From contig CAWISK010000004.1 of NCBI GenBank assembly GCA_963838805.1, positions 186,001-250,000 of the forward strand: a DNA stretch of 64,000 nucleotides, in the 5' to 3' direction. The DNA is from CAVRQM01 sp963838805 (GTDB taxonomy: Bacteria > Pseudomonadota > Alphaproteobacteria > Acetobacterales > Acetobacteraceae). This document shows positions 37,530-46,308 of this stretch, in pieces (within the stretch, counting starts at the first letter, position 1; every line of letters begins with the position of its first letter). The position numbers and the translations under genes were made by a program. A model generated the notes under the pieces. The model did no database searches. It saw only the letters and a list, made by a program, of their open reading frames with translations, and was not told the origin of the DNA.

Positions 37530-39110
37530 TTACAGCCGCGCCGCGATCCGGTCCGCCACGCGCAGCGCGTTGGCGATGATGGTGAGCGTCGGGTTCACGG
37601 CACCGATCGAAGGAAAGAAACTCGCGTCTGCGACATAGAGATTGTCCAGCTCGTGCGTGCGGCAATCCAGGTCGAGCACCGAGGATCGCGCGTCGGTGCC
37701 GAAGCGCATCGTGCCGGCCTGGTGGGCGGTGCCGCTGATCGGGATATCCTTGCCGAAATACAGCCGCCGCTCCAGCAGCACGGGATGGGCGCCGGCCGCG
37801 CCGAGCAGCCCCCGCAACTTCTGCTTGAGGCGAGCGGCCGCCTCGACATTGCTCTGGGTCACGTCCAGCACGACCCGCGCGCCGTCGTAGTAGATGCGGT
37901 TGTCCGGGGACGGCAGATCCTCCGTCTGCAACCAGAAATCCAGCGCGTGCTCCGCCATCTTCTCGAACGGCATGGCGGGCAGCCAGTCCTCGAGCCATGG
38001 GGGCAGCGTCTCGCCGCGGATCTGGTCGGCGTGAGACTTGGCGCACATCTGGATCAGGCCGAGCGGGTACTCCCAGTCGTCGGCGCCGAAATAATAGTCG
38101 CTCAGCGCCAGCGTCTTCTGGAAGATCGTCGGGTTCGGCTGCTTCAGGAGCGCCATCTGCACGCTCATCTCATGGCGCATGTAGTTGCGGCCGACCAGGT
38201 TCGAGCCATTTGCGAGGCCGTTCGGATGCGCGTCGCCCGCCGAGCGCAGCAGCAGCAGTGCCGAACTCAGAGCGCCGCACGCGACCACGACGATATCGGC
38301 CTCGTATCGCTCGACCCTTCGCCGCCCGCTGCACGGCAATGCCCGTCACCATCCGACCCGAGGGATCGGTCTCCAGCCGCTCGGCATAGGCGCCTGTCAG
38401 CAGCGTGAATGCATCGGGATAGGCGGCGAGCGTGGGATCGACGCACATCACCTGCGCGTCGGCCTTGCCGTTGAGCAGGCAGGGATAGCCGTCGAAGGCG
38501 TCGCAGCGGATGCAGATGCTGGTGGGCGTGGGGCGGCCGTCGCGCTCATCCAGGAGGATGCCGAGCGGCAGGTGGAACGGATGCAGCCCCTCGCCCGCGA
38601 GCGTGTCGCTGAGCTGCTGGATGCGCGGCGCGTGCGAGACGGGCGGGTGCGGATAGGGGCCGCTCGACCACGGCTCGCCCGGATCCTCGCCGCGCAGGCC
38701 GTGCACGGCGAACAGGCGCTCGGCCTCGGCATAGTACGGCTCGAACACGTCATAGCCGAGCGGCCAGGCGGGAGAGATGCCGTCCTTGTGCCGCACCTCG
38801 CCGAAATCGCCCTCACGCAGACGGAACAGGGCAGCACCATAGACCTTGGAGTTGCCGCCGACGAAATAATGCAGGCCGGGATGGAAGCTCGCCCCGTCCG
38901 CGCCATGCCAGGTTTCGCGGGCCTGGTAGGCCCCTTCGACAAAGACGGCGTGGCTGTCCCAGTTCTTCTGCGAGCGCGGCAGGTAGTCGCCGCGTTCCAA
39001 CATCAGCAGCCGCTTGCCCGAGGCGGCGAGAAGGGGTGCGAGCCGGTGCGCCAGCGCGGCACCCCCGGACCGCTGCCGATCACGATGACGTCGTAGCGTT
39101 CGCCCGGCAC
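37530..39110 (-). pseudogene. GMC-type FAD oxidoreductase, two frameshifts
   Basis: Glucose-methanol-choline oxidoreductase: oxidises alcohols or sugars with FAD. Reading from GTG 39110: VPGERYDVIVIGSGPG, the dinucleotide motif, in which one G is missing from a G run (five instead of six) near 39065. Then AALAHRLAPLL, GGNSKVYGAALFRLREGDF, CIRCDAFDGYPCLLNGKADA, a second shift (one extra G) near 38325, and the C-terminal part AGTMRFGTDARSSVLDLDCRTHELDNLYVADASFFPSIG, VNPTLTIIANALRVADRI. Length about 526 aa is normal. Opposite-strand neighbour of the sugar importer and 6 bases downstream of the SDR gene. Confidence 0.87.
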
Positions 39111-39116
39111 GCGGCC

Positions 39117-40112
39117 TCAGATCCCCGCCCGGCGGGCCAGCAGATGCACGCCCACCAGCAGCGCCAGGACGCCGGCGGCCACGCCGAGGCGATGGTGGTC
39201 CGAGAACACCTCCCAGCTCCGCTTGCGCGCCTGCGCGTCGAACCGTCCATGCGCGGCATAGTGGCCCGGCACGGGCCGGAACAGATTGGCCGGCGCGTCG
39301 GGAGGCAAAATCTGGTCGGTGAGCTGGCCGCTATAGCCGTGCGTGGCGAGGTAGCGATCGGCGAAGCCGGGGGCAATCCGATTGGCCATGATCGCCTTGA
39401 TGGTGGGGAAGCCGACCCAGTATTCGCGCTGCGGGTGCGAGGCGGCATAGACGATGGCGCGGGCCGGAATCTCGGGCTCGAAGATCGGCGGCACCGGCAT
39501 GGCGCGGCGCCCCATCTTGTTCAGCGCCCAGTCGAATTGCGGCGTGTTGACCGCCGGCAGGTGGACCATCATGAGGTCGATCGGATCGTGATCGTGCAGG
39601 ATCTCCGAGCGCAGGCTGTCGGTGAAGCCGCGGATAGCCGATTTGGCGCCGCAATAAACCGCTTGCAATGGCACCGACCGATAGGCGAGTGCCGAGCCGA
39701 CATTGATGATCGTGCCCCGGCGGTCACGGCGCTGCCGCATCCGCCTGAGCGCGGCGAGTGTGCCGTGGATGGTGCCCAGATAGGTGACTTCGGTGCCGCG
39801 CCGAAACTCCTCGGGCGTGGTGTCGTGGACCGGCGCGAACACGGTTGCCATCGCGTTGTTGACCCAGACATCGATCGGCCCCAGCTCGCGTTCCGTCCGC
39901 TCGGCCGCCTGCTCCACGGCGGCGGCATCGGCAACATCGGTGGGTATGGCGATGGCGCGCACGCCCTTGCCGCGCAGCTCTGCGGCGGCCGCCTCCAGCC
40001 GGTCGGGGTCGCGGGCGAGCACCGCCACGTCGCAGCCTTCGTCCGCGAAAGCGCGCGCGGTCGCACGGCCTACGCCCGCGCCGGCGCCGGTGACCACCAC
40101 GATGCGCGCCAT
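39117..40112 (-). CDS. short-chain dehydrogenase/reductase with C-terminal membrane segment
   Basis: SDR of 331 aa from ATG 40112. NAD(P) motif TGAGAGVG (8-15), NNA in VWVNNAMATV, active-site Ser in GSALAYRS and YCGAKSA (YxxxK). Beyond the SDR domain (about residue 250) it has an extension with a final hydrophobic segment (LGVAAGVLALLVGVHLLA), suggesting a membrane anchor. This longer SDR type is common beside GMC oxidoreductases in alphaproteobacteria. The GMC gene follows after 6 bases, so both likely act in one oxidation pathway. Confidence 0.9.
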   Translation of the reverse strand: MARIVVVTGAGAGVGRATARAFADEGCDVAVLARDPDRLEAAAAELRGKGVRAIAIPTDVADAAAVEQAAERTERELGPIDVWVNNAMATVFAPVHDTTPEEFRRGTEVTYLGTIHGTLAALRRMRQRRDRRGTIINVGSALAYRSVPLQAVYCGAKSAIRGFTDSLRSEILHDHDPIDLMMVHLPAVNTPQFDWALNKMGRRAMPVPPIFEPEIPARAIVYAASHPQREYWVGFPTIKAIMANRIAPGFADRYLATHGYSGQLTDQILPPDAPANLFRPVPGHYAAHGRFDAQARKRSWEVFSDHHRLGVAAGVLALLVGVHLLARRAGI

Positions 40113-40185
40113 GACCTCTCCCCTGTCGCGTGTCCGGGACGGAACGCGGCAGGCCCCGCTCCGTTCAACCCGCAATGACCCGGGA

Positions 40186-40659
40186 ATGAGCATGACCGCT
40201 GTGTTCATCGTGACGCTCGTGATCCGCTATCTGCTGGTCGTGCTGTTCTTCCCGTTCAGCGCGCTCGACAAGCTGCTGAACTTCCAGGGTGCCGTGGCCC
40301 AGGCGCAGGAGCGGTTCGCCTCCCGCACGGTCGCCCTCGGCCTCATCGTCGCCGGACTATTCGTGGAAATCGTCATGCCGCTGGGCATCCTCACCGGCAC
40401 GGCCGACCGGCTCGCGGCTTTCATCCTGGCGGGATATTGCGGTGTCACCGCGCTGCTGTGGAAACAGTTCTGGACCAAGGGCGATTTCTGGCACGCGGGC
40501 GAGAGCCGCAGCCGCGACCTGTTCTGGGACTTCCTCAAGAACTTCGCGCTGGCCGGCGGATTCCTGCTCATCACCTTCGGCACCACGGCGCGCGGCGTGC
40601 CGGCTTTCTTCCATGACCCGTTGTCGTCCACGCATCCTTATGCGAGCGCCTTACCATGA
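40186..40659 (+). CDS. DoxX-family membrane protein
   Basis: 157-aa integral membrane protein with four hydrophobic spans: IVTLVIRYLLVVLFFPFSALDKL, TVALGLIVAGLFVEIVMPLGIL, LAAFILAGYCGVTALLW and FLKNFALAGGFLLITFG. The family motif after the first TM (FSALDKL.NF) and WDFLKNFALAGG match DoxX/SURF4-like proteins. It begins with MSMTAVFIV at ATG 40186, divergent from the SDR gene; the 73-base gap must hold both promoters. Role unknown, possibly linked to the respiratory oxidation genes around it. Confidence 0.9.
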   Translation: MSMTAVFIVTLVIRYLLVVLFFPFSALDKLLNFQGAVAQAQERFASRTVALGLIVAGLFVEIVMPLGILTGTADRLAAFILAGYCGVTALLWKQFWTKGDFWHAGESRSRDLFWDFLKNFALAGGFLLITFGTTARGVPAFFHDPLSSTHPYASALP

Positions 40660-41099
40660 GCGGTTCCTCACCCAGCCTCGCCTATTGGCATCTCTGGACC
40701 GACGAGGCGGGCGCCAGTCATCAGACCCGTTGCGACCTCGCGGATTTCACGCTGAAGGGGGTGGGCGGTGCGGCGCCGCAATGGAACAAGGCGCTGCCGC
40801 ATGGCGACGCCGAGATCGTCTTCACCGTGCAGCCGGTGGGCTGGGTCGGCGAGTGGCACGAGAACCCGGCGCCGCAATGGATCGTCGTGCTGTCCGGCGC
40901 CTGGTGGATCGAGAGCATGGACGGCACGCGCATCGAGCAGCAGGCGGGCGGGATTTCGCTTGGGGCCGACCAGAACTGCCGCCGCGACGCGCAAGGGCGC
41001 CAGGGGCATCGCTCGGGTACCATCGGCAGCGTGCCGGCGGTGCTGATGTGCGTGCGCCTGACATCGCCGCCGCCGCGCGGGCCGTGCGCATTTCGGTAG
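40656..41099 (+). CDS. cupin-domain protein
   Basis: 147-aa single-domain cupin. The barrel signature is seen in FTVQPVGWVGEWHENPAPQWIVVLSGAWWIES and GISLGADQNCRRDAQGRQGHRSG: the first cupin motif here carries His/Glu (WHENPAPQW), the second ends in GHRS. It overlaps the DoxX stop by 4 bases, and the lactonase gene starts 7 bases after it. Metal-binding and a sugar-acid or lactone substrate are plausible but unproven. Confidence 0.82.
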   Translation: MSGSSPSLAYWHLWTDEAGASHQTRCDLADFTLKGVGGAAPQWNKALPHGDAEIVFTVQPVGWVGEWHENPAPQWIVVLSGAWWIESMDGTRIEQQAGGISLGADQNCRRDAQGRQGHRSGTIGSVPAVLMCVRLTSPPPRGPCAFR

Positions 41100-41106
41100 A
41101 ACCGTC

Positions 41107-42013
41107 ATGGACGGCTTCGAGATCGTCGATCCGGTCTTTCGCTCCTTCGTGCTGCCGAACGCGAAGCTGGAGACGCTGGGCACCGGCTTTCGCTGGCTGG
41201 AGGGGCCGGTGTGGTTCGCCGATCACCAGTGTCTGCTGGTGAGCGACATCCCGAACGACCGCATCCTGCGCTGGAGCGAGAGCGGCGAGCGTATCGGTGT
41301 TCCGCCAGCCCTCGAACTTCGCCAACGGCCACACGCGCGACCGCGAGGGGCGGCTGATCGGCTGCTCGCATCACGGGCGCTGCATCACCCGCACCGAACT
41401 GGACGGCACCATTACGGTGCTGGCCGATTGCTACCGGGGCAAGCGGCTCAACTCGCCGAACGATGTGGTGGTGAAAAGCGACGGCACGATCTGGTTCAGT
41501 GATCCGCCCTACGGCATCAACACGGATTACGAGGGCGGCAAGCAGGAGTCGGAGTTGCCGCCCACGCTGTACCGCCTCGACCCGCGCACCGGCTCGCTCG
41601 ACATCGCGGCCGACGATTTCGCGGGGCCGAACGGGCTGGCCTTCTCGCCGGACGAGCGGCGGCTCTATGTGGCGGAGACCGGAAGGCAATTCGACGCCGA
41701 TCCCGTCCGCTACATCCGCGTCTTCGACGTGGCGGAGGACGGCCGCAGCCTGCGGCGAGGACGGGTGTTCCACAGCGTCTCGCCTGGCATGGCGGACGGG
41801 TTCCGCTGCGACGAGGAGGGGAATGTCTGGAGCAGCGCCGGTGACGGGGTGCATTGCATCAACCCGGCGGGCGTGCTGCTGGGCAAGATCCTGGTCCCCT
41901 GCACGGTCGCCAATCTGGCGTTCGGCGGCCGCAACCGCAGCCGGCTGTTCCTCTGCGCCTCGCACACGCTGCTCGCCATCTACGTCAACCGGCGCGGCGC
42001 GCAGCGCCCATGA
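41107..42013 (+). pseudogene. SMP-30/gluconolactonase-like hydrolase, one frameshift
   Basis: Six-bladed calcium lactonase likely opening sugar lactones, matching the sugar-oxidation genes nearby. The start reads VFRSFVLPNAKLETLGTGFRWLEGPVWFAD with the Glu metal ligand in LEGPVW. Near 41298 one extra base shifts the frame; afterwards FRQPSNFANGHTRDREGRLIGCSHHGR, LNSPNDVVVKSDGTIWFSDPPYGI (Asn/Asp ligands), GPNGLAFSPDERRLYVAET and MADGFRCDEEGNVWSS follow. Length about 301 aa is normal. Same operon as DoxX and cupin. Confidence 0.88.
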
Positions 42014-42023
42014 TGATACCCGC

Positions 42024-42797
42024 ATGATTCGGCGCATCGCGGCCTTCGAACTGGTGACGCCGGATGTGGACCGGCTTGCGGAATTCTACTGTCGTCACCT
42101 TGGATTCGCGCGGCACGGTCACGCGCTGCGCCTGGGCGCACAGGAGGTCCGGCTGGCGCCGGCGGGCGCCGGAGCACGCCCGTACCCGTCCGGCAGCACG
42201 GCGAGCGATCTTTGGTTTCAGCATTTCGCAATCGTGACGACTGACATCGCCGCCGCTGTGGCGCTGGCCGAAGCGGCCGGGGCCGTGGCGATCACTGCAG
42301 GCGGTCCGCAACACCTGCCGCTGCGGTCCGGCGGAGTGATCGCCTGGAAGTTCCGTGATCCGGACGGCCACCCGCTCGAACTGCTGCAATTCCCGCCCGG
42401 CGCCATGCCGGCGGCATGGCGCGGCGCACGGGGGCTGCATGTCGGCATCGACCACAGCGCCATCAGCATCGCCGAGATCGACGCCAGCATCGCCTATTAT
42501 CGCGAGCGCTTCGGCTTCGTGCCGATATCGCGCGAACTCAATTGGGGGGCGGAGCAGGCGCTGCTGGACGGGATGGCGGGAGCCCGCGCCGAGATCGTGG
42601 GGCTGCGGATTCCCGAGGGCGGGCCGCCGCATCTGGAGCTGCTCGGCTATGATCCGCCAGGGCGGCCCTCGACGGTGGGAGCCGGCGACATAGCGGCGAC
42701 GTGCATCGTGCTGGAGACCGACGGCGGACCGCCGGCGGGGAGCGCACCCGATCCGGATGGACATTGGACGCGCTGGGAGCAACCTCAACCGCCATGA
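42024..42797 (+). CDS. two-domain VOC (glyoxalase/extradiol-type) protein
   Basis: 257 aa with two VOC modules. Module 1 begins IRRIAAFELVTPDVDRLAEFYCRHLGF and ends IAWKFRDPDGHPLELLQF; module 2 begins VGIDHSAISIAEIDASIAYYRERFGF and ends PHLELLGYDPP. Metal ligands are weak in module 1 (Phe-Glu in AAFELV) and present in module 2 (IDHSAI, LELLGY). Small-molecule isomerase or lyase role is possible. Start ATG 42024, 10 bases after the lactonase stop, and its stop overlaps the next gene start (ATGA). Confidence 0.88.
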   Translation: MIRRIAAFELVTPDVDRLAEFYCRHLGFARHGHALRLGAQEVRLAPAGAGARPYPSGSTASDLWFQHFAIVTTDIAAAVALAEAAGAVAITAGGPQHLPLRSGGVIAWKFRDPDGHPLELLQFPPGAMPAAWRGARGLHVGIDHSAISIAEIDASIAYYRERFGFVPISRELNWGAEQALLDGMAGARAEIVGLRIPEGGPPHLELLGYDPPGRPSTVGAGDIAATCIVLETDGGPPAGSAPDPDGHWTRWEQPQPP

Positions 42798-44494
42798 ATT
42801 ACGTTGCACTCGCCACCGACTATGACGGAACCATTGCCAGCGACGGCGTGGTTGACGCCGACACGCTCGCCGCGCTGGAACGGCTGCGCGAAGGCTCGCG
42901 GCGGCTGATCCTGGTCACGGGGCGGGAACTCGACGACCTTTGCCGGGTGTTCCCGCGCCTCGACCTGTTCGATCGCGTGATCGCCGAAAACGGCGCCCTG
43001 CTCTACCGGCCGGATACCAGGCAGACCCGCAAGCTTGGCGAACCGCCGCCAGCAGCCTTCGCGCAGCGCCTTCGCGAACGGGGCGTTTCGCCGCTGTCCG
43101 AAGGGGAGGTCATCGTCGCCACCTGGGAGCCCAACGAAGCGGAGGTGCTCGCCGCGATCCGCGAGCTGGGGCTCGAGCATCAGATCATCTTCAACAAGGG
43201 TGCCGTGATGGTACTGCCGCCCGGCGTGAACAAGGGCACCGGTCTGCGCGCCGCACTGGATGATCTGCAAGTGTCGCCGCATAATTGCGTGGGCGTGGGC
43301 GATGCCGAGAACGACAACGCGTTCCTCGGCATTTGCGGGCTTTCGGCAGCGGTCGCCAACGCCCTGCCGGCGCTGAAGGAGGCCGCCGCGATCGTCACGC
43401 GCGGGGCGCGCGGCGCTGGCGTCGCCGAACTGATCGACCGGCTGCTCGCGACCGATCTGGCGGAAGCCGACGGGCCACGGCAGATGGTGGCGCTGGCGAC
43501 CGAACCCGACGAAGCCGCGACCGTGGTCCCGGTCGTGCCGTTCCGCGAATCGATGCTGCTGGCCGGCAGTTCGGGCGGCGGCAAGTCGACGCTCACGCTG
43601 GGACTGCTCGAACGCCTTGACGCGGCCGGATATCAGTATTGCGTGATCGATCCGGAAGGCGACTACGAGGCGACGGAGACGGCGGTCGGCATCGGCACCG
43701 CAGATGCGGCGCCGCGCACCGAGGCCGTGCTGGAACTGTTGCGCAAATCGGGCACCAACGTGGTGGTCAACCTGCTCAACGTGATGTTGCCGGACCGGCC
43801 CGGCTTCCTGGCGGCGCTGCTGCCGCCGATCATGGCGCTGCGCCACGAACTCGGGCGGCCCCACATGATCGTGGTGGACGAAGCACATCACATGCTGCCG
43901 GCGAGCGACCCCGCGCGCGTGGCGCTGCCCGGCGAGATTGCCGGGTTCCTGTTCCTGACGAGCGATCCCGCCGCCGTGGCACCCGATCTGGTGAATTCGA
44001 TCCGGCGCCTGCTCGTAGTCGGCAGCGAGCCGGAGAGATCGCTCCGCGCCTTTGCCGAATGTCGCGATCTCGCCGTCGAGACCTGGGACCGGCCGCTGGA
44101 GACGGGCGAGATGCTGTGCCTCACCGTGGAAAATCCGGCTCCCCGCCTGCTGCGGGTGATACCCAACACAGGTACCCGCCGGCGGCATCTGCGCAAATAT
44201 GCAGAGGGCCGGCTGGGCGAGGACAAAAGCTTCTATTTCCGCGGCCCGGACGGTTCCCTCAATCTGCGCGCCTACAATCTGGTCGTGTTCACGGAACTGG
44301 CCGAGGGCGTGGACGACGCGACCTGGCAGTTCCATCGCGAGCGCAACGACTTCTCCCGCTGGATCGCCCAATCCGTAAAGGACGACGCGCTCGCGAAGGA
44401 GGTGGCGAGCGTGGAGCACGGCGCGGCGTCACCGGCAGAGGCGAGGGCCAACATCCGCGCAGCCGTCGAACGCCGCTACACGCGGGCGGGATAG
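42794..44494 (+). CDS. fusion of HAD-IIB phosphatase and HerA/VirB4-like ATPase
   Basis: 566 aa. Residues 1-225 form a Cof-type HAD phosphatase: DYDGT (9-13) with nucleophile Asp9, VTGR (Thr42), NKGTG (Lys147) and GDAEND (169-174). Residues 245-560 form a HerA/VirB4-like P-loop ATPase: LLAGSSGGGKST (Walker A near 258-265), IDPEGDYEAT and MIVVDEAHHMLP (Walker B near 359-366), then VGSEPE and a C-terminal helical part. The two halves rarely appear together, so a phosphatase coupled to an ATP-driven motor is unusual. It is the last gene of the DoxX-cupin-lactonase-VOC run and may act on a sugar phosphate; that is inference. Confidence 0.85.
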   Translation: MNYVALATDYDGTIASDGVVDADTLAALERLREGSRRLILVTGRELDDLCRVFPRLDLFDRVIAENGALLYRPDTRQTRKLGEPPPAAFAQRLRERGVSPLSEGEVIVATWEPNEAEVLAAIRELGLEHQIIFNKGAVMVLPPGVNKGTGLRAALDDLQVSPHNCVGVGDAENDNAFLGICGLSAAVANALPALKEAAAIVTRGARGAGVAELIDRLLATDLAEADGPRQMVALATEPDEAATVVPVVPFRESMLLAGSSGGGKSTLTLGLLERLDAAGYQYCVIDPEGDYEATETAVGIGTADAAPRTEAVLELLRKSGTNVVVNLLNVMLPDRPGFLAALLPPIMALRHELGRPHMIVVDEAHHMLPASDPARVALPGEIAGFLFLTSDPAAVAPDLVNSIRRLLVVGSEPERSLRAFAECRDLAVETWDRPLETGEMLCLTVENPAPRLLRVIPNTGTRRRHLRKYAEGRLGEDKSFYFRGPDGSLNLRAYNLVVFTELAEGVDDATWQFHRERNDFSRWIAQSVKDDALAKEVASVEHGAASPAEARANIRAAVERRYTRAG

Positions 44495-44709
44495 CCGAGC
44501 GCCCGGCTCGAGGTCACGCGCGCATCAGATGCCCGTGATGCAGGTTGCGTGCTGCGTTTGCGGTCATGCGGCCCGGCCCGGCGCCGCATCTTCTCGGGAT
44601 CGCTCCCGGCCCGGAAGACGAGATCGCGCGGTGCACCGAAAGCGCACGTCAGAACCAGCACGCGATCGGCGGCATCCAGCATGGAATCAACCCGAGTTGC
44701 CGTTATCAT
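44476..44709 (-). pseudogene. SRPBCC/AHSA1 protein, 3'-truncated
   Basis: The frame from ATG 44709 has the N-terminal strands of an AHSA1 protein (RVLVLTCAFGAPRDLVFRAGSDPEKMRR), with W replaced by R in what should be an RRWAGPH-type segment. After GPHDRK the reading ends in unrelated residues and stops at 44476; about 85 further residues of the usual fold are missing. It overlaps the ArsR gene by 23 bases, as expected for an ArsR-SRPBCC pair. The end lies inside the 3' end of the HAD-ATPase gene, so a deletion probably removed the rest. Confidence 0.6.
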
Positions 44710-45043
44710 CGCCGATTTCCTTCGCTTGCAGTGCCTCAAGATAGTTGCTGAGACGATCGAGGCTCCCCTCCCAGAACCGGCGGTACTGCTCGATCCAATC
44801 GGCCGCGTTCTTCAGCGGTTCCGCTTTCAGCCGGCATGGACGCCATTGCGCCGCGCGGCCGCGCGAAATCAGTCCGGCGCGCTCCAGCACCTTGAGATGC
44901 TTGGAAATGGCCGGGAGGCTCATGGCGAACGGCTCGGCCAGTTCCGTGACCGATGTCTCGCCCAGCGCAAGCCGTGCCAGGATCGCGCGGCGCGTCGGAT
45001 CGGCGAGGGCGGCGAAAGTGTTGTTGAGGTGCTCGGCAGGCAT
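44687..45043 (-). CDS. ArsR-family transcriptional regulator
   Basis: 118-aa winged-helix repressor of the SRPBCC-linked ArsR subgroup: LNNTFAALADPTRRAILARLALGETSVTELAEPFAMSLPAISKHLKVLERAGLISR, then RAAQWRPCRLKAEPLKNAADWIEQYRRFW. The frame is intact. Its usual SRPBCC partner downstream is truncated. Promoter with a good TTGACA and an adjacent dyad lies upstream at 45.07-45.11 kb. Confidence 0.93.
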   Translation of the reverse strand: MPAEHLNNTFAALADPTRRAILARLALGETSVTELAEPFAMSLPAISKHLKVLERAGLISRGRAAQWRPCRLKAEPLKNAADWIEQYRRFWEGSLDRLSNYLEALQAKEIGDDNGNSG

Positions 45044-45073
45044 GTTCGTGGAACCGGACGGTTAATTCACTGC

Positions 45074-45106
45074 TTGGTTAAATATAGAACGACCAATTAT
45101 TGTCAA
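45074..45106 (-). promoter_or_regulatory. ArsR promoter with a TTGGT/ACCAA dyad
   Basis: On the minus strand TTGACA (45106-45101) and TATTTA (45084-45079) are 16 bases apart in a strikingly AT-rich patch. The inverted repeat TTGGT (45074-45078) ... ACCAA (45092-45096), 13 bases apart, covers the -10 box and could be the ArsR operator. Confidence 0.6.
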
Positions 45107-45114
45107 GCCCGGCG

Positions 45115-45555
45115 CTACCGCCGGTCGCGAAAAAATGCCCGCAGCAGTTCCGCCGCCTCGCTTTCGCGCATTCCGCCCACGATTTCCGGCCGATGCAGGC
45201 AGCTCGATGCCTGGAACACACGGGCGCCGTGCTCGACGCCGCCGCCCTTCGGGTCATAGGCCCCGAACACCAGTCGTCGCACCCTGAACAGGCTCGCGGC
45301 CGACGCGCACATCGGGCAGGGCTCCAGTGTCACGACCAGATCGCAGCCCAGCAGCCGCGTCGTGCCCAACCGGCGTGCCGCCTCGCGCAGGGCCAGCAGC
45401 TCGGCATGGGCCGCTGCGTCGCGATCCGCCTCGACGCGGTTTCCGGCCGCGGCCAGCACCGCGCCACTGGGCGCGAGCACGACCGCGCCCACCGGCACCT
45501 CGCCGCGCGCGGCCGCAAGCCTTGCCTGATCGAGAGCCAGCGCCATCGCCTCCAC
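45115..45555 (-). CDS. tadA: tRNA adenosine(34) deaminase TadA
   Basis: Deaminates A34 of tRNA-Arg(ACG) to inosine. The 146 residues have the zinc site His50-x-Glu52 (AAHAELLAL), Cys80 and Cys83 (LEPCPMCASA), followed by RRLVFGAYDPKGGGVEH, all typical of TadA. The start is GTG 45555 (VEAMALALDQA) or ATG 45546; the GTG gives the standard N-terminal helix. It is divergent from the amidotransferase gene. Confidence 0.92.
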   Translation of the reverse strand: MEAMALALDQARLAAARGEVPVGAVVLAPSGAVLAAAGNRVEADRDAAAHAELLALREAARRLGTTRLLGCDLVVTLEPCPMCASAASLFRVRRLVFGAYDPKGGGVEHGARVFQASSCLHRPEIVGGMRESEAAELLRAFFRDRR

Positions 45556-45600
45556 GCACCCGTCTTGCCCCGGAGCGCGCGCGGGGTCTAGCAACGCGGC

Positions 45601-46308
45601 ATGGCGTCTCCCCTCATCGGTCTCACCCTGGACAGCGAGCCCGCAGGCGGCTGGTCGCGCTATCCCTGGTACGCCCTGCGAACCAATTACTGCGAGGCGC
45701 TTGCCGCATCGGGCGCTGTTCCGGTCGCACTGCCGCATCTCCCCGATCTGGCGCCCGTGATGCTGGACCGGCTCGATGGTCTGGTCGTCACCGGCGGCGC
45801 CTTCGATGTCGACCCGGCGCTGTACGGCGCCGCCGAGACGCACGGCACGGTGACGCTGAAACAGGCGCGCACGCAGGCGGAGCTCGCCCTGCTGCACGGC
45901 GCACTGGCCCGCGACATGCCGGTGCTGGGCATTTGCGGCGGGCAGCAATTGCTGGCCGTGGCGCTGGGCGGCTCGCTGATCCAGCACATTCCGGACCGCG
46001 TTGCGAACGCGCTGCCGCACGAGCAGCCGAACCCGCGGCATGAGGCAGGGCACGCGGTTGCCATTGTTGCTGGCACCACGCTCGCCGCCATCGCCGGAAC
46101 CGCGACGATGCAGGTCAACTCCTCGCACCATCAGGCGGTCGCCGATCCGGGCCGCGCCATTGTCGACGCCATCGCACCCGATGGCGTGATCGAGGGCATC
46201 GAACTGCCGGGCGCCCGTTTCTGCATCGGCGTGCAATGGCACCCGGAGTTCCTGATCGACCCAGCCGACCGCGCGATCTTCGACGCCTTCGCGGCCGCCT
46301 GCGCATGA
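45601..46308 (+). CDS. class I glutamine amidotransferase (PuuD-like)
   Basis: 235 aa of the gamma-glutamyl-GABA hydrolase type. Nucleophile Cys112 sits in VLGICGGQQLLAVALGG; the catalytic His214 and Glu216 lie in GVQWHPEFLID. The opening IGLTLDSEP and the block TGGAFDVDPALYG are family features. Probably cleaves a gamma-glutamyl amine, but no puu genes are near, so the substrate is open. Overlaps the following pseudouridine synthase start by 4 bases. Confidence 0.92.
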   Translation: MASPLIGLTLDSEPAGGWSRYPWYALRTNYCEALAASGAVPVALPHLPDLAPVMLDRLDGLVVTGGAFDVDPALYGAAETHGTVTLKQARTQAELALLHGALARDMPVLGICGGQQLLAVALGGSLIQHIPDRVANALPHEQPNPRHEAGHAVAIVAGTTLAAIAGTATMQVNSSHHQAVADPGRAIVDAIAPDGVIEGIELPGARFCIGVQWHPEFLIDPADRAIFDAFAAACA

